Source of the DNA: Axinella damicornis
Lineage: Eukaryota > Porifera > Demospongiae > Axinellida > Axinellidae
Assembly: GCA_963931865.1 (NCBI GenBank)
Contig: OZ007514.1
Coordinates: forward strand, 11,209,478 to 11,273,477
Direction: 5' to 3'
DNA: 64,000 nt
Shown here: positions 1 to 9,986 of the stretch, in pieces
Layout of the letters: each line of letters begins with the position of its first letter
Numbering within the stretch: the stretch's first letter is position 1
The notes under the pieces: generated by a model
Seen by the model: only the letters and a program-made list of their open reading frames with translations
Told to the model about the DNA's origin: nothing
The model's database searches: none
Program-made: the position numbers and the translations under genes

Positions 1-842
1 TAATTACTGCATGCATGGACGGTAATCAGGCGCGTCGAACTTCCGTACTTAATAGTCTCGTGCCCTCGGGGGTGGTGGTTGTGCACGATCGTGGGTGCAC
101 GGGGTCACTGAGGTTGGGTTAAGGGGTGGGGCTGTGTCATTTGATTGGTGCTAAACCTTTCAGTTTGGCATTCATGACAAAATGCCAATAAGCGTAGTTA
201 GTGTAAAGAAATTTTGGGTACTGTAGCTACCAGCTGCCATGGGATTTGAACCCAAGACCTCTTGGATACTAGTCAGATGCTCTTATACCACTATAAGCCA
301 CTGGGCACAGAGGATGTTGTGTGTGTGTGTGTGTTTGAAAGTTACAACTGCCATGACCTTCTCAGTTAAGTATATAGCTAAGTGTCTTGTTGTGTGCAAA
401 GTACACAAAGTACATGATAAGACGCCAATTGAAGGAATGTTGTCATAATTTTGAATGAACTGTGACTGTTAGTTGAGCATTTGGATCATAGCAGGAACTC
501 CAATAATACAGGACGTTTCGATCCGAGCATTTTCTTCAGCTGTTACAAAATTGCAGGTTAGCGCTTGTATGTGCTACAAACGCACTTTAGATGGAAACAG
601 GAGATGATGATACATGCAGGAAAGATGATACAGGAAATGAATTCAGGTGATTAGCTACAGAGGTCCAAATGTGATTGTACTGCATGGTAGCCACCATCTA
701 AGTTCATGTGGAAGGAATGTACTATATCAAATACAGTTTAAAAGCTGAAAGCTGAGGGTGGAGGCCTGCATGGGCCTGTGAGGGCTTCACCAAACTTAAT
801 GCTGTCTTTGTAGCATACACAGGATGCATGTAGGGTAGGTGT
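1..842. other. Intergenic sequence, no gene seen
   Basis: No convincing coding exon is visible on either strand. A short GT tract lies near 318-333. The rest is AT-rich unique-looking sequence up to the inverted-repeat element that starts at 843. Confidence 0.5.
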
Positions 843-1392
843 GGGTATTATGAGACAGCACCAATTATGGGTTTCATACTTTACTACAATTTATAGACAT
901 CGTCACTTTAATTTGCGTCAAATGTATCCTCTGCCATTTGATAGAATGAATGGTGTAAAGCATTTGGTATTCATGATTTGGACAGTATATAAAATTGTGA
1001 TGAAATTTTATGGGTAGTTCTGATTGTCCTAATAAAAAATGCACTGCCAGAATACCAACAAGCATGCTTGCATGGAAATGGTTCTAGCAGAATCTTCTAT
1101 GCTGGTAGGGTATAGCTACCTAGCCAAATGATGATCAGGTATGAAACATACAGCAAAAAGCTGGGGTGTCTCATAATACATACCCTGTCTCATAATTGCC
1201 TCATTAACGTGTGTGATAAAAATTGCAGCCAAATTGCAGTACATCAACAGCACTGAAACTTTGCCTACCATGGATTGTTAGTACAGTGTATTATCTTGTT
1301 AAATCATCTATACCACAGTACAATCGCATCCTGTTGACAGCTTGTTGGTTAACTTGAAATGGTTATGTGTCTCATAATCAGGGCGGCTACCC
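843..1392 (+). mobile_element. MITE-like element, family 'GGTA/ATTATGAGACA', copy 1
   Basis: The left end reads GGGTATTATGAGACA and the right end, reverse-complemented, reads GGGTA then ATTATGAGACA. The body matches, in inverted orientation, the element at 8448-8805. Relative to that copy, this one carries about 150 extra bases in the middle (about 1094-1250), which themselves contain two further TGTCTCATAAT motifs, so a nested insertion is possible. No coding capacity is seen. The target-site duplication is not clear. Confidence 0.65.
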
Positions 1393-2295
1393 AGCCCTAT
1401 ACATGAGGACAAAAGGTACCCAGTAGGATGGTCAAGACTAAGCTATCATGAATCTCGTAACAGCAAGGACACTGGCACACTGCATGAAACTGCGCGATTG
1501 ATTGAGTGCATAATAAAAGATCAGGCTGGGGCGACCGGTATCACAATTTGCAAGTCAGTACAATCAGGGACGCATCGAACCACCAAAGCCAATGCATCTT
1601 GATAAAGGCAGATGGTGGAGTACGTATGGAACAAGGGTAGCTCATACACTGTTGAAAATGGGGTGCTATGTAACACCACCCCTGCAGGCACTTAGCTCTC
1701 CCGGTTACTAAAGACATTTTAGCCCCAGGGGCACTTTGGAGCACCCTGTTTTTAACAGTGTACTTCATTAGTGTGTAAGGCAATAGTTCAAATGAGCATG
1801 TACAGTGGTATGTGCTCTGAAGCATTTTGATGCAGAGTATAAACAGGAATTGGAAGTTCTTTCATGCGGAGGTATATACGATCATCAGTTGCAGATGATT
1901 AAACAAATGAACAGAACCAAGAGGGAGTAGCTGTAGGAAAGTCAAGGACCATTACGTTTCTTAAACGCGGAAATGTTGTTTGATTTCAAGGGTTTATAAG
2001 CATATAGCTACTGGTAAACAGGTGAATTGTAATAGTAGGATCCCTATACGTGCTCTGGAGTGTGTTGGTTATCAAGTGCAGAGAGCGTGCTCAACAATAC
2101 AAGCAGCTGTAAATAGGGATCTTCAGGATTGAAGGCAAGGCATCCACAGCTTTGATGCTATGGACGAGATTGTCATCATACTAGTACTACTAGGAATACG
2201 TATCCGCATAATTGCCTCGCGCGCACGCCGCGGCCGCATGAGCAGCCTGGCCACGTGCTTACGAGTAGTATGATAGCTAAGTGTGAATTTGCGAG
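1393..2295. other. Intergenic; contains part of a duplicated 5' flank
   Basis: No gene is seen. About 2060-2190 (GTGCAGAGAGC, GGATTGAAGGCAAG) resembles 3110-3210, 9360-9430 and parts of 16.0 and 17.4 kb. These are repeated upstream flanks of the Pmp-like gene family. Confidence 0.45.
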
Positions 2296-2304
2296 TGTGT
2301 AGCT

Positions 2305-2688
2305 TAGTCTCGGAACCAGACCCTTCGTGCGGGGGAGGAGAAAAGGGTCTGGGCACGTTCCTACATTCGAGTTGTCCTCACGGAACGTAATTATGCGTGG
2401 TAATTAGCGATCAACTGCGATACCACGCGTACGATCACAGTCGACCTGCTCGTTGCTCTCCTCGACTTTTGTCAGTCGCTCACGGGTAACGCGGTACGGC
2501 ACAGCGATTCGCCATGTCTAGTCACTGGACCTAAAGCCGGCCTGGAGAAAAATCATTTCCCTGACGTCATTCGCGATCAACGCATCTGATTCGTTAGGTC
2601 AACATTCCGACCTGGGGACAACTCGAATGTAAGATGGTGCCCAGACCCTTTCCTCCTCCCCCGCACGAAGGGTCTGGTTCCGAGACTA
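2305..2688. mobile_element. Non-autonomous Mutator-like MITE with 9-bp TSD
   Basis: The element starts TAGTCTCGGAACCAGACCC and ends with its exact reverse complement. The inverted repeats extend for roughly 80 bp with few mismatches. It is flanked on both sides by TGTGTAGCT (2296-2304 and 2689-2697), a perfect 9-bp target-site duplication, which is the length typical of Mutator-like (MULE) elements. The 384-bp body has no coding capacity. Its TAGYCTCG ends are shared with elements at 39284 and 44893. Confidence 0.85.
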
Positions 2689-2702
2689 TGTGTAGCTGAG
2701 CA

Positions 2703-2872
2703 CTGTTCGACTCCACATGTAGCTGCTCTAGCTCTGCAAGCCCTGAAGGCCCCGTTCGCTTGTACCCTAGCCTCTGGCTACGCGAGATTATTGTGGAGTT
2801 GCGGTACATACAGATGTCGACTGTTTGACTCCATATGTAGCTGTTCCAGCTCTGCAAGCCCTGGAGCACCGC
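2703..2872. repeat. Diverged direct repeat, 118-bp spacing
   Basis: About 50 bp starting CTGTTCGACTCCACATGTAG at 2703 recur, diverged, at 2821 (CTGTTTGACTCCATATGTAG, then CTCTGCAAGCCCTG in both). Confidence 0.5.
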
Positions 2873-3501
2873 GCGCTCGTCCACTGATCTGTTTCTCAAG
2901 GTTGTAGTTCTCGCACCGTCGAGCCCTTCGCAGCAAATCAATTGGCCGGCAGGAAACCCGCAACATTCCTATCAACATTCCTGAGCGTGACATCTTCCGG
3001 TACGTACCACGTACGTACGTAGGTACGTACATACGTATATAGTGAGCAATAGATCCCCCATTCAGAGCCTCGCGCTAATGCGCTCGGCAATAAGTGGTAG
3101 CATTGTATATGGAAGAGCTAGAGTCTGTAAATAGGATTGAAGGCAAGCAAGATCCATCCACTGCTTTGATGATGTGGATGAGATTGTTATTATACTATGG
3201 TAGCATTGTATATGGTCGAGAGTCTAAGCAATATATAATAGTCTTTGTTCACAAGGATCATGCAACCCATCATACCTATCTTATGTCGGATTTCTGGACA
3301 ACACTAGTCTTGATAGTGCATTCAACTAGTAGATCATGTTTTGGCTACTTCTAACATGCTTAAAAACTGAACACCTAGGACTTCCCATTTGTAACTCGAG
3401 ATCATTCGAACAGAAATTTGAACTGATCGCATGTGGCTTATTTTTGGCGGATATGGCATTCCATAGGAATGAGGCTACTTGCTTGCTAATGTTCAACCCT
3501 G

Positions 3502-6500
3502 TTGCTTCTTCTGGTACTTTCCACCACCTGCTCTGGGCACACTTACTACGTCAGTCCCACTCCTCACACAAAGTGTCCTGCACACCCCTGCCTCACTCTC
3601 TCTGAGTATGCACAACAACCTCACCTCTACAGCACCTCCAGCACCACACTGCTACTGCTGCCTGGAGACCATGTTCTCACTGTAAACTTTACAGTGGAGG
3701 ATACCACTGACTTTGAGATCTCTGCACAATTATCCTCAAGCACAGAATATCATGCTGTGATGGTTGTGTGCCAAGGTTTAGTTGGCTTTATGTTCAGAAA
3801 TGTTTCACACGTGGCACTACAGGGCTTGACATTTAACTCTTGTGGAAAGAGAGTGGTTGCATATACTGACTACATCACTACATACGGATTGTCTGTCTAT
3901 ATAGGACAGTATGTCGAGATTTCCAACTGTTCATTTCAGGACAGTGTTGGTACTGCAATGGGAGTGTTCTACAGTAGCCTGAGGCTGAGGGGAAGCAACA
4001 GTTTCACAAACAACTGCAGGGAATGCTCTCGAGGAAATTACACGCACACACAAGTTTTGGGAGGAGGAATTTACACCAAAACTAGCACTTTAATTTTCTC
4101 TGGGAACAGCTTTTATGGAGGAAACTCGGCAGAACGTGGAGGAGGAATCCATGCAGAAAACAGCATTTTGAATTTCCCTGGAAATCATTCTTTCAATGGC
4201 AACTCAGCCCAACTGTTTGGTGGAGGAATTGCTGTGGTAAACTGTATCCTGAACTTGAGTGGGATTCATACTTTCAACAACAACTCTGCTTATCATTATG
4301 GCGGAGGAATTTCTGCGCTGTATACTGCTCTGAACTTCAACGGGAGCAGTACTTTCACAGCTAATACAGCTGAACTTGGTGGAGGAATTGGAGCAATGAA
4401 TAGCTCTCTGGCTATTGATGGGGACAGTACTTTCAGAGACAGCTCAGCAGATGAGGGCGGAGGAATCTTTGCAGGGTACAGCATAGTAGCTTTCTCCGAG
4501 AATGCCATCTTCACAAACAATTCAGTTAGACAATATGGAGGAGGAATATTAGTTCAGTCCAGCACTCTGAACTTTAATGGCAATAGTATTTTCCGGAGCA
4601 ACTCAGCTGAGCGTAATGGAGGAGGAATCCATGCTGCTTACAGCACTCTACACTTCACTGGTAACAGTGTATTCAAAGAAAACTCAGCTGGAGAAGGAAT
4701 TGCTTCTGGGCAGAACACTCACAGCTCAGCTACAGGGTATTTTGGTGGAGGAATCCATGCATGGTATAGCTCTCTACGTTTCACGGGAAATATTACTTTT
4801 AGAAGGAATTCAGCTGGAAGAGGTGGGGGGTTCTCTGCATGGCACAGTGCTTTCAACCTCACCAGTAACATTACTGTCGGGAACAATTCGGCTACAACAT
4901 CTGGTGGAGGATTCTATGCAAAGAGTAGCACTCTGAAGTTTGCTACTACAGATGACGACACTGGGCCGTACAGAGGAGGCAGCTGCTCCTCAGATACTTC
5001 AGTCTTCATTAGCAATTCAGTATCAGTACACGGAGGAGCAATGTATACAGGCGACAGTACCTTAAGTTTTGAAAGGTGCAACATCTTTAGCGGTAATTCA
5101 GCAGACTACTATGGAGGAGGAATACACGCTGACAACAGCACTCTGAAGTTCAGTGGAGACACGATGTTCATCTCAAACTCAGGACGTCTGCAAGGCGGAG
5201 GGATCAATGGATTGGGGTCAAGCATCTACTTCAGCGGAAACACCAGCTTCACGGCAAACACTGCTTCAAGGGGTGGGGGAGAATACCTAGCTAATTCATT
5301 CAATTTCTTCTCTCGCTATGCTATTCTCATTTTCGATGGCAACAATGTAACGCAGTATGGAGGAGCAGTGTATGTGGAGGATTATGATCCTGTCGCCTAC
5401 TGTTTCAATATTGACATACAGAAATTGGATAGGTGCTTCTTTCAAATTGAAGGATCATATAATGTTTGGAGCAGAGCAGATTATGAAGTTAAAGCATATC
5501 TCAATATCCAACTGCAATATTATGCTAATCACGCCCAAATAGCCAGAAGTGCTGTGTATGGAGGTGTATTAAATAGCTGTATCATGGAAATACGTTATGA
5601 TACTGGAGGTCAAACTGTCTCCAATGGATCCCTGCTCTATCTGGATCTGGAAGTAGACAGCGTTTCATCTGATCCATACAAAGTGCTGCTGTGTGAAGAC
5701 GGAATCCCAAATCTCAACACCTCCAATTCAGAATTGGTTAGACAAGTGTATCCAGGTGAGCTGCTCCATTTTCCAGTAGTCGCAGCCGGACAGGGAGAAG
5801 ACACCACTCCTGCTGTGATCAGAGCACTCTTTAATGACCCATATGGAATTGCCTCGTTAGCTCAATTTCAAGATACTCAAAACGTGAAGAAAAATTGCAC
5901 AGAACTTTACTATCAAATGCATTCTTCAGCTACCAAGTACAATGAGACATTAGTGCTGTATGCAGATGGCCCTTGTTCAACCGATGGACAGCTCCTGAGG
6001 ATATCCTTACAGTTTCTCCCCTGTCCTCCAGGATTCAGTTTGAACTCATCTGAGAGTACCTGTGATTGTGAGCCAAGGCTTCAGAAGTACACCACCGAGT
6101 GTAACATCACCAAAATGACTATAACTCGTGAGGGAATGTTCTGGGTAGGATATGACAATCACTTACAAGCATTGATTCTACAGCCACACTGCCCATTTGA
6201 CTACTGCAGACTGGCTACAGACCGTATTAGCTTCCCTCTCAACAACACTGACTTGCAGTGTGAAAACAAAAGATCAGGTATTCTATGTGGAAAGTGCAAA
6301 TCAGGTCTTAGCCTCGCTCTTGGTAGTTCCAAATGTTTGCAGTGTTCCAACCTCCACGTGCTGCTGATCATTCCGTTTGCCCTGGCTGGGATTGCTTTAG
6401 TCGTTCTGCTGCTTGCTTGCAGGGTCACGGTTGCAGCTGGAACCATCAATGGGCTGATCTTCTATGCGAATATTGTCACAGTCAATCGTGCAATCTTCTT

Positions 6501-7671
6501 CCCACCCAATGAAACCAACATTCTGACAGTGTTCATAGCCTGGCTTAACCTGGACCTTGGCATTGAGACTTGCTTCTTTGATGGAATGGATGAGTATACT
6601 AAAAGTTGGCTACAATTTGTCTTTCCTCTGTATGTGTGGAGCTTAGTGGGCCTGATAATAGTCAGCAGCGAATATTCCCCAAGGATTGCAAGGCTGTTTG
6701 GTTCCAATCCAGTTGCAGTTCTGGCAACACTCTTTCTACTTTCTTATTCCAAGCTTCTTCGTACCATTATTGCAACATTTTCCTTCACCTTCCTGGACCA
6801 TCCTGATGATGTGCAGGTTGCTGTGTGGCTGTACGATGGCAACATCCAGTATCTACATGGCAAGCACATTGCCCTCTTTCTCATCGCTTTGTTGACGCTT
6901 GTGATCTTCTATCTTCCGTACACACTCCTCCTCACTGTGGGACAGTGGCTTCAAGCAAAGTCTAATCGAAAGCTCTTTTATTGGATCAACAATCCCAGAA
7001 TAAAACCATTCCTGGATGCCTACCATGCACCGTATAAAGACAAACATCGCTACTGGACTGGATTGCTGCTTTGTCTTCGCTGTATTCTCCTTCTTGTATT
7101 TGCTTTCAACACTCGAGCTGATCCAAGTCTCAACCTTCTGGCCATCTCTTCCGTGGCATTTGGGCTAATACTAATTACACGATACACTGGTGCAGTGTAC
7201 AGAATGCTGTGGGTTGATATTCTTGAAGCCTCTTTCGTTTTCAACCTCGGTATTTTTGCTGTAGCCACCTACTACGTGAAACTTGCTGTAGTACCTGTTA
7301 GCCAGGCTGCTGTTGCATACACCTCAGTGAGTATAGTGTTTGCCACATTCATTGGAGTGCTCCTCTACAACACTTGCCAGCGAATGAGGCCCAGACTGCA
7401 GCAGATTGTCCAGCAGCGATATCATCGTGAAGAGAGGGCAAGCTCCAATGGCAACAGTTCAGACGATGAAGTAGACGCTGATCACGAAGCTCGATCTTTG
7501 TTGGCCCCGACTGTGACAGTTGTCGAACGTCCAATTCCGCTGCTGCATGGTGTGATTAACAAAGATGACAGCATTTCCATTAAATCTCAACCACTTGTTG
7601 TTTCCACCGAGGAGAATGACTTCAGTGAACTTCGAGAGCCACTTAATTTGATTGACACAAATGACCTATGA
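3502..7671 (+). CDS. Pmp-like beta-helix/multipass membrane protein, copy 1 (start codon missing)
   Basis: A single open frame of about 1389 codons shares the architecture of its three downstream paralogues: HTYYV N-terminus with conserved Cys residues, a run of GGGI...STL.F.GNS.F..NSA coils (about residues 190-610), a Cys-rich box (CPPGF ... RSGILCGKCKSGLSLALGSS, about 840-945), 8-10 hydrophobic segments (about 950-1290) and a cytoplasmic tail ending LREPLNLIDTNDL. The coils resemble the Pmp/pectate-lyase-like beta-helix and suggest a large extracellular adhesive or recognition surface; that function is inferred. Unlike the paralogues, homology begins at CAACCCTGTTG (about 3494), an in-frame TAA lies at 3487-3489, and no ATG or acceptor AG lies between it and the body. 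The frame can begin only at a non-ATG codon (TTG 3502), which cuts the signal peptide. It is probably a 5'-truncated copy or a rearranged start. Confidence 0.75.
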   Translation: MLLLVLSTTCSGHTYYVSPTPHTKCPAHPCLTLSEYAQQPHLYSTSSTTLLLLPGDHVLTVNFTVEDTTDFEISAQLSSSTEYHAVMVVCQGLVGFMFRNVSHVALQGLTFNSCGKRVVAYTDYITTYGLSVYIGQYVEISNCSFQDSVGTAMGVFYSSLRLRGSNSFTNNCRECSRGNYTHTQVLGGGIYTKTSTLIFSGNSFYGGNSAERGGGIHAENSILNFPGNHSFNGNSAQLFGGGIAVVNCILNLSGIHTFNNNSAYHYGGGISALYTALNFNGSSTFTANTAELGGGIGAMNSSLAIDGDSTFRDSSADEGGGIFAGYSIVAFSENAIFTNNSVRQYGGGILVQSSTLNFNGNSIFRSNSAERNGGGIHAAYSTLHFTGNSVFKENSAGEGIASGQNTHSSATGYFGGGIHAWYSSLRFTGNITFRRNSAGRGGGFSAWHSAFNLTSNITVGNNSATTSGGGFYAKSSTLKFATTDDDTGPYRGGSCSSDTSVFISNSVSVHGGAMYTGDSTLSFERCNIFSGNSADYYGGGIHADNSTLKFSGDTMFISNSGRLQGGGINGLGSSIYFSGNTSFTANTASRGGGEYLANSFNFFSRYAILIFDGNNVTQYGGAVYVEDYDPVAYCFNIDIQKLDRCFFQIEGSYNVWSRADYEVKAYLNIQLQYYANHAQIARSAVYGGVLNSCIMEIRYDTGGQTVSNGSLLYLDLEVDSVSSDPYKVLLCEDGIPNLNTSNSELVRQVYPGELLHFPVVAAGQGEDTTPAVIRALFNDPYGIASLAQFQDTQNVKKNCTELYYQMHSSATKYNETLVLYADGPCSTDGQLLRISLQFLPCPPGFSLNSSESTCDCEPRLQKYTTECNITKMTITREGMFWVGYDNHLQALILQPHCPFDYCRLATDRISFPLNNTDLQCENKRSGILCGKCKSGLSLALGSSKCLQCSNLHVLLIIPFALAGIALVVLLLACRVTVAAGTINGLIFYANIVTVNRAIFFPPNETNILTVFIAWLNLDLGIETCFFDGMDEYTKSWLQFVFPLYVWSLVGLIIVSSEYSPRIARLFGSNPVAVLATLFLLSYSKLLRTIIATFSFTFLDHPDDVQVAVWLYDGNIQYLHGKHIALFLIALLTLVIFYLPYTLLLTVGQWLQAKSNRKLFYWINNPRIKPFLDAYHAPYKDKHRYWTGLLLCLRCILLLVFAFNTRADPSLNLLAISSVAFGLILITRYTGAVYRMLWVDILEASFVFNLGIFAVATYYVKLAVVPVSQAAVAYTSVSIVFATFIGVLLYNTCQRMRPRLQQIVQQRYHREERASSNGNSSDDEVDADHEARSLLAPTVTVVERPIPLLHGVINKDDSISIKSQPLVVSTEENDFSELREPLNLIDTNDL

Positions 7672-8040
7672 AACTGAGAAAGTCTGTTGTATTTAAGCTT
7701 ACTATCATGCTACCATAATTTAGAGTGCTCAATACTAGCTGCATTGTAGGCATGGACATCCTCACTTGTTTGTCTACATTTATTGCAAGCTACATAATTT
7801 CTTTGTGTCATAGTGATTCTGGAATATTAATTATGTAACAGTGTTACACGAGAACGATTCTCGGTTCATCTTTTGTATATCGTCTGTGCTCTTTTAATGT
7901 AGTTATAGTTGTCCATTCTGCATGCAGAATTAAGTGTGTTTAGCCCTTTGGTTTTTTGCCTAAGCTAGTCTGAGTGACTTGTGTAATTATTATTTTGTGG
8001 AGTAGCTTTCATGCTGTGCTAATTTAGAGTACCTAAGTTC
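7672..8040. other. 3' flank of copy 1, no gene seen
   Basis: AT-rich sequence after the TGA. No canonical AATAAA was noticed close to the stop. Confidence 0.4.
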
Positions 8041-8340
8041 AAGCAATGTTGTTTTAATTAACTAAAACTAAAACTACAATGCATTTTAGTATGGCATATT
8101 TCACTTTAGTAATTAAAACTAAAACTAAAGAGGACTGTCTCAGCCTGTTAATTAAAACTACAACTAAACTAATATGAAAATCACCTAAAAATGGTGGTTA
8201 CTAAAACTAAAAGAGCCTTTAATAACCCTTTTGAGATTTAGTAATTAAAACTAAAACTAAATTAAACAATGCGACTTCTACCTAATTAAAACCAAAAACT
8301 AAACTATTTCAGTTTTAGATAACTAAAACAACATTTTGCT
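8041..8340 (+). repeat. AT-rich array of AATTAAAACTAAAACTAAA motifs
   Basis: At least six irregularly spaced copies of (T)TAATTAAAACTAAAACTAAA-like blocks, some reversed (AGTTTTAG), occur within 300 bp. The spacing is irregular, so this is not a simple tandem array. The origin is not recognised. Confidence 0.7.
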
Positions 8341-8447
8341 AAGTTGGCCATATTGGCTGAACAATATTAATATTGGTGATCGTAAGGCTAGTGTGGTTGG
8401 TCTCTGTTCTAATTGATGAGACAAGTACAACAGGAATCCATATAAGG

Positions 8448-8805
8448 TAGCGCCCCAATTATGAGACACGTAACCGTTTCAGAAAGCTATCAACAGGATG
8501 TGATTGTACTACAGTACAGATTTAACATGATCATACATTGTACAATAATAAACCGTGGTAGGCAAAGCATAGAAGATTATACTAGAACCATAATTATCCA
8601 TGCAAACATACCTGTTAGTATTCTGGCAGTGCATTCATTACGACAATCAGAAACTAGCTACCCATATATTTCTTGCCAAATCATGAATACCAAACGTTTT
8701 GCTTCATTCTATCAAACGGATAGATTTGACAATGTTCAGGCAAAGTGACGATGTCTATAAATTCTAGTAAAGTACGAAACCCATAATTGGTCATAATACC
8801 TAGCT
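8448..8805 (-). mobile_element. MITE-like element, family 'GGTA/ATTATGAGACA', copy 2
   Basis: It is the reverse complement of most of 843-1392 and lacks that copy's central insertion. Ends are GGTAGCGCCCCAATTATGAGACA on the left and, reverse-complemented on the right, GGTATTATGACCAATTATGG. No coding capacity is seen. Confidence 0.65.
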
Positions 8806-9480
8806 AGCTACGAACTTCAGTAGACTGCCATGGTGTGGTCAACACTTGCGCATGCACGATACAGAATGCCGACGAGCTACCCATGGCCCAGCACCGTGTC
8901 AACGATCAACATGCAAGCATGGATAATTATCCATGATGCAAGTTGCTGTTATCTTGTTACCGTGACGAAGAAAAAGGGTGAGTCCAGTTCATTTTATGAA
9001 ATACGTATGGATCTCGGAATGGGCATATCATTCAGAAGCGAGGTGCTCATGTAGCCCACAACCATGCAAACCACTCTGACTGGCTGTTGGAGACTCGGGA
9101 GAGAAACAAAAGCATGCAGAGTCCAATAGCTGATTCTGGTCTATGATGAAGACCCAAAACGTTGCATTGAAAATGAATAATTGCGAAGTCTGGCTAATTT
9201 GTAGTCCACGTACACTTTTATTATTACCTAACTAGGGGTGAGCTTGTTCGTAGTCGTTCAATAATTGCCAAGAAATTCCAGTGACTTAAGACTATAATTA
9301 TATCCTAGCTAGCATGATAGAGGGACCATTATACATTCTCCAGATTGAGCTGATTAGTAATTGTTGTCAAGTGCAGAGAGCATTCTGTAATACAAGCAGC
9401 GGTAATAAGGATTGAAGGCAAGCAACATTATGGACAGGCCCACTGCGCTCTGCTCTTACTTCATATAGCAAATCTGGCAT
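8806..9480. other. Intergenic, no gene seen
   Basis: Contains about 9317-9430, a copy of the family's upstream flank (AGAGGGACCATTA, GTCAAGTGCAGAG, GGATTGAAGGCAAGCAA), also seen near 2060, 15970 and 17410. Confidence 0.4.
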
Positions 9481-9481
9481 T

Positions 9482-9739
9482 TAACACAGTTTGCTATGTC
9501 ATCTCATAAGACATTAACCATGCAGAAACAGGATAAACAAAGATAGTTGGTTTAACATAATGGTTCACTTGCTCACTGTTTGCAAATATGATAAAGTCAT
9601 CATTACTAAGTAACACAGTTTGCTATGTCGTCTCATAAGACAAACCGTGCAGAAACAGGATAAACAAAGATAGTTGGTTAACATAATGGTTCACTAGCTC
9701 ACTGTTTGCAAATACGATAAAGTCATCATTACTAAGTAA
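9482..9739 (+). repeat. Two-copy tandem duplication, about 128-bp unit
   Basis: TAACACAGTTTGCTATGTC begins at about 9482 and again at about 9611. Both units continue through GCAGAAACAGGATAAACAAAG and end at CATCATTACTAAGTAA with only a few differences, so the duplication is recent. It lies about 250 bp upstream of copy 2. Confidence 0.85.
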
Positions 9740-9961
9740 TGTGTTGTATCATTTTAAAACATACGTAAACAAAATTGTTGTGTATAAATAACTTAGTCTT
9801 CATGAAAAGAGCTAGTGTTTTATGCTAAATCTGCGGTAACTCAATGTCAATATACAGACAAGAGCCAATTGCTGGCCAAATATTAGTTTTGTCTCCGTTT
9901 GGTGTATGTAGCTAGGTGAAAAGAAGTGGATGGTTAAAGTGCTAATAGCTAGTGGCGTTCC

Positions 9962-9986
9962 ATTTCTGCAGCTCATTCACTGGAGT
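9962..9986 (+). promoter_or_regulatory. Predicted 3' splice site and 5' UTR before copy 2 start
   Basis: TTTCTGCAG followed by CTCATTCACTGGAGT and the ATG at 9987 recurs in front of copy 3 (start 18139) and copy 4 (start 25216). A pyrimidine-rich acceptor and a conserved 15-bp leader suggest a spliced 5' UTR. The alternative of a conserved promoter element cannot be excluded. Confidence 0.5.

Noticed and set aside
2123..3032. Minus-strand ORFs of 77-115 codons around the MULE-like MITE
   Set aside because: They read through the MITE inverted repeats and a local direct repeat, so are not credible proteins.
6201..7268. Minus-strand ORFs opposite the Pmp-like genes (for example MEPNSLAILGEYS, MMVPAATVTLQ), repeated in all four copies
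   Set aside because: They recur only because the sense strand is conserved. Composition is that of antisense shadows.
3502..7671. Bacterial (chlamydial Pmp) origin or horizontal transfer of the beta-helix genes
   Set aside because: The coils look Pmp-like, but the genes have eukaryotic signal peptides, multipass C-termini, cytoplasmic sorting motifs and spliced-leader-like upstream sites, and sit in animal DNA. Similarity of coils is probably convergent or ancient.
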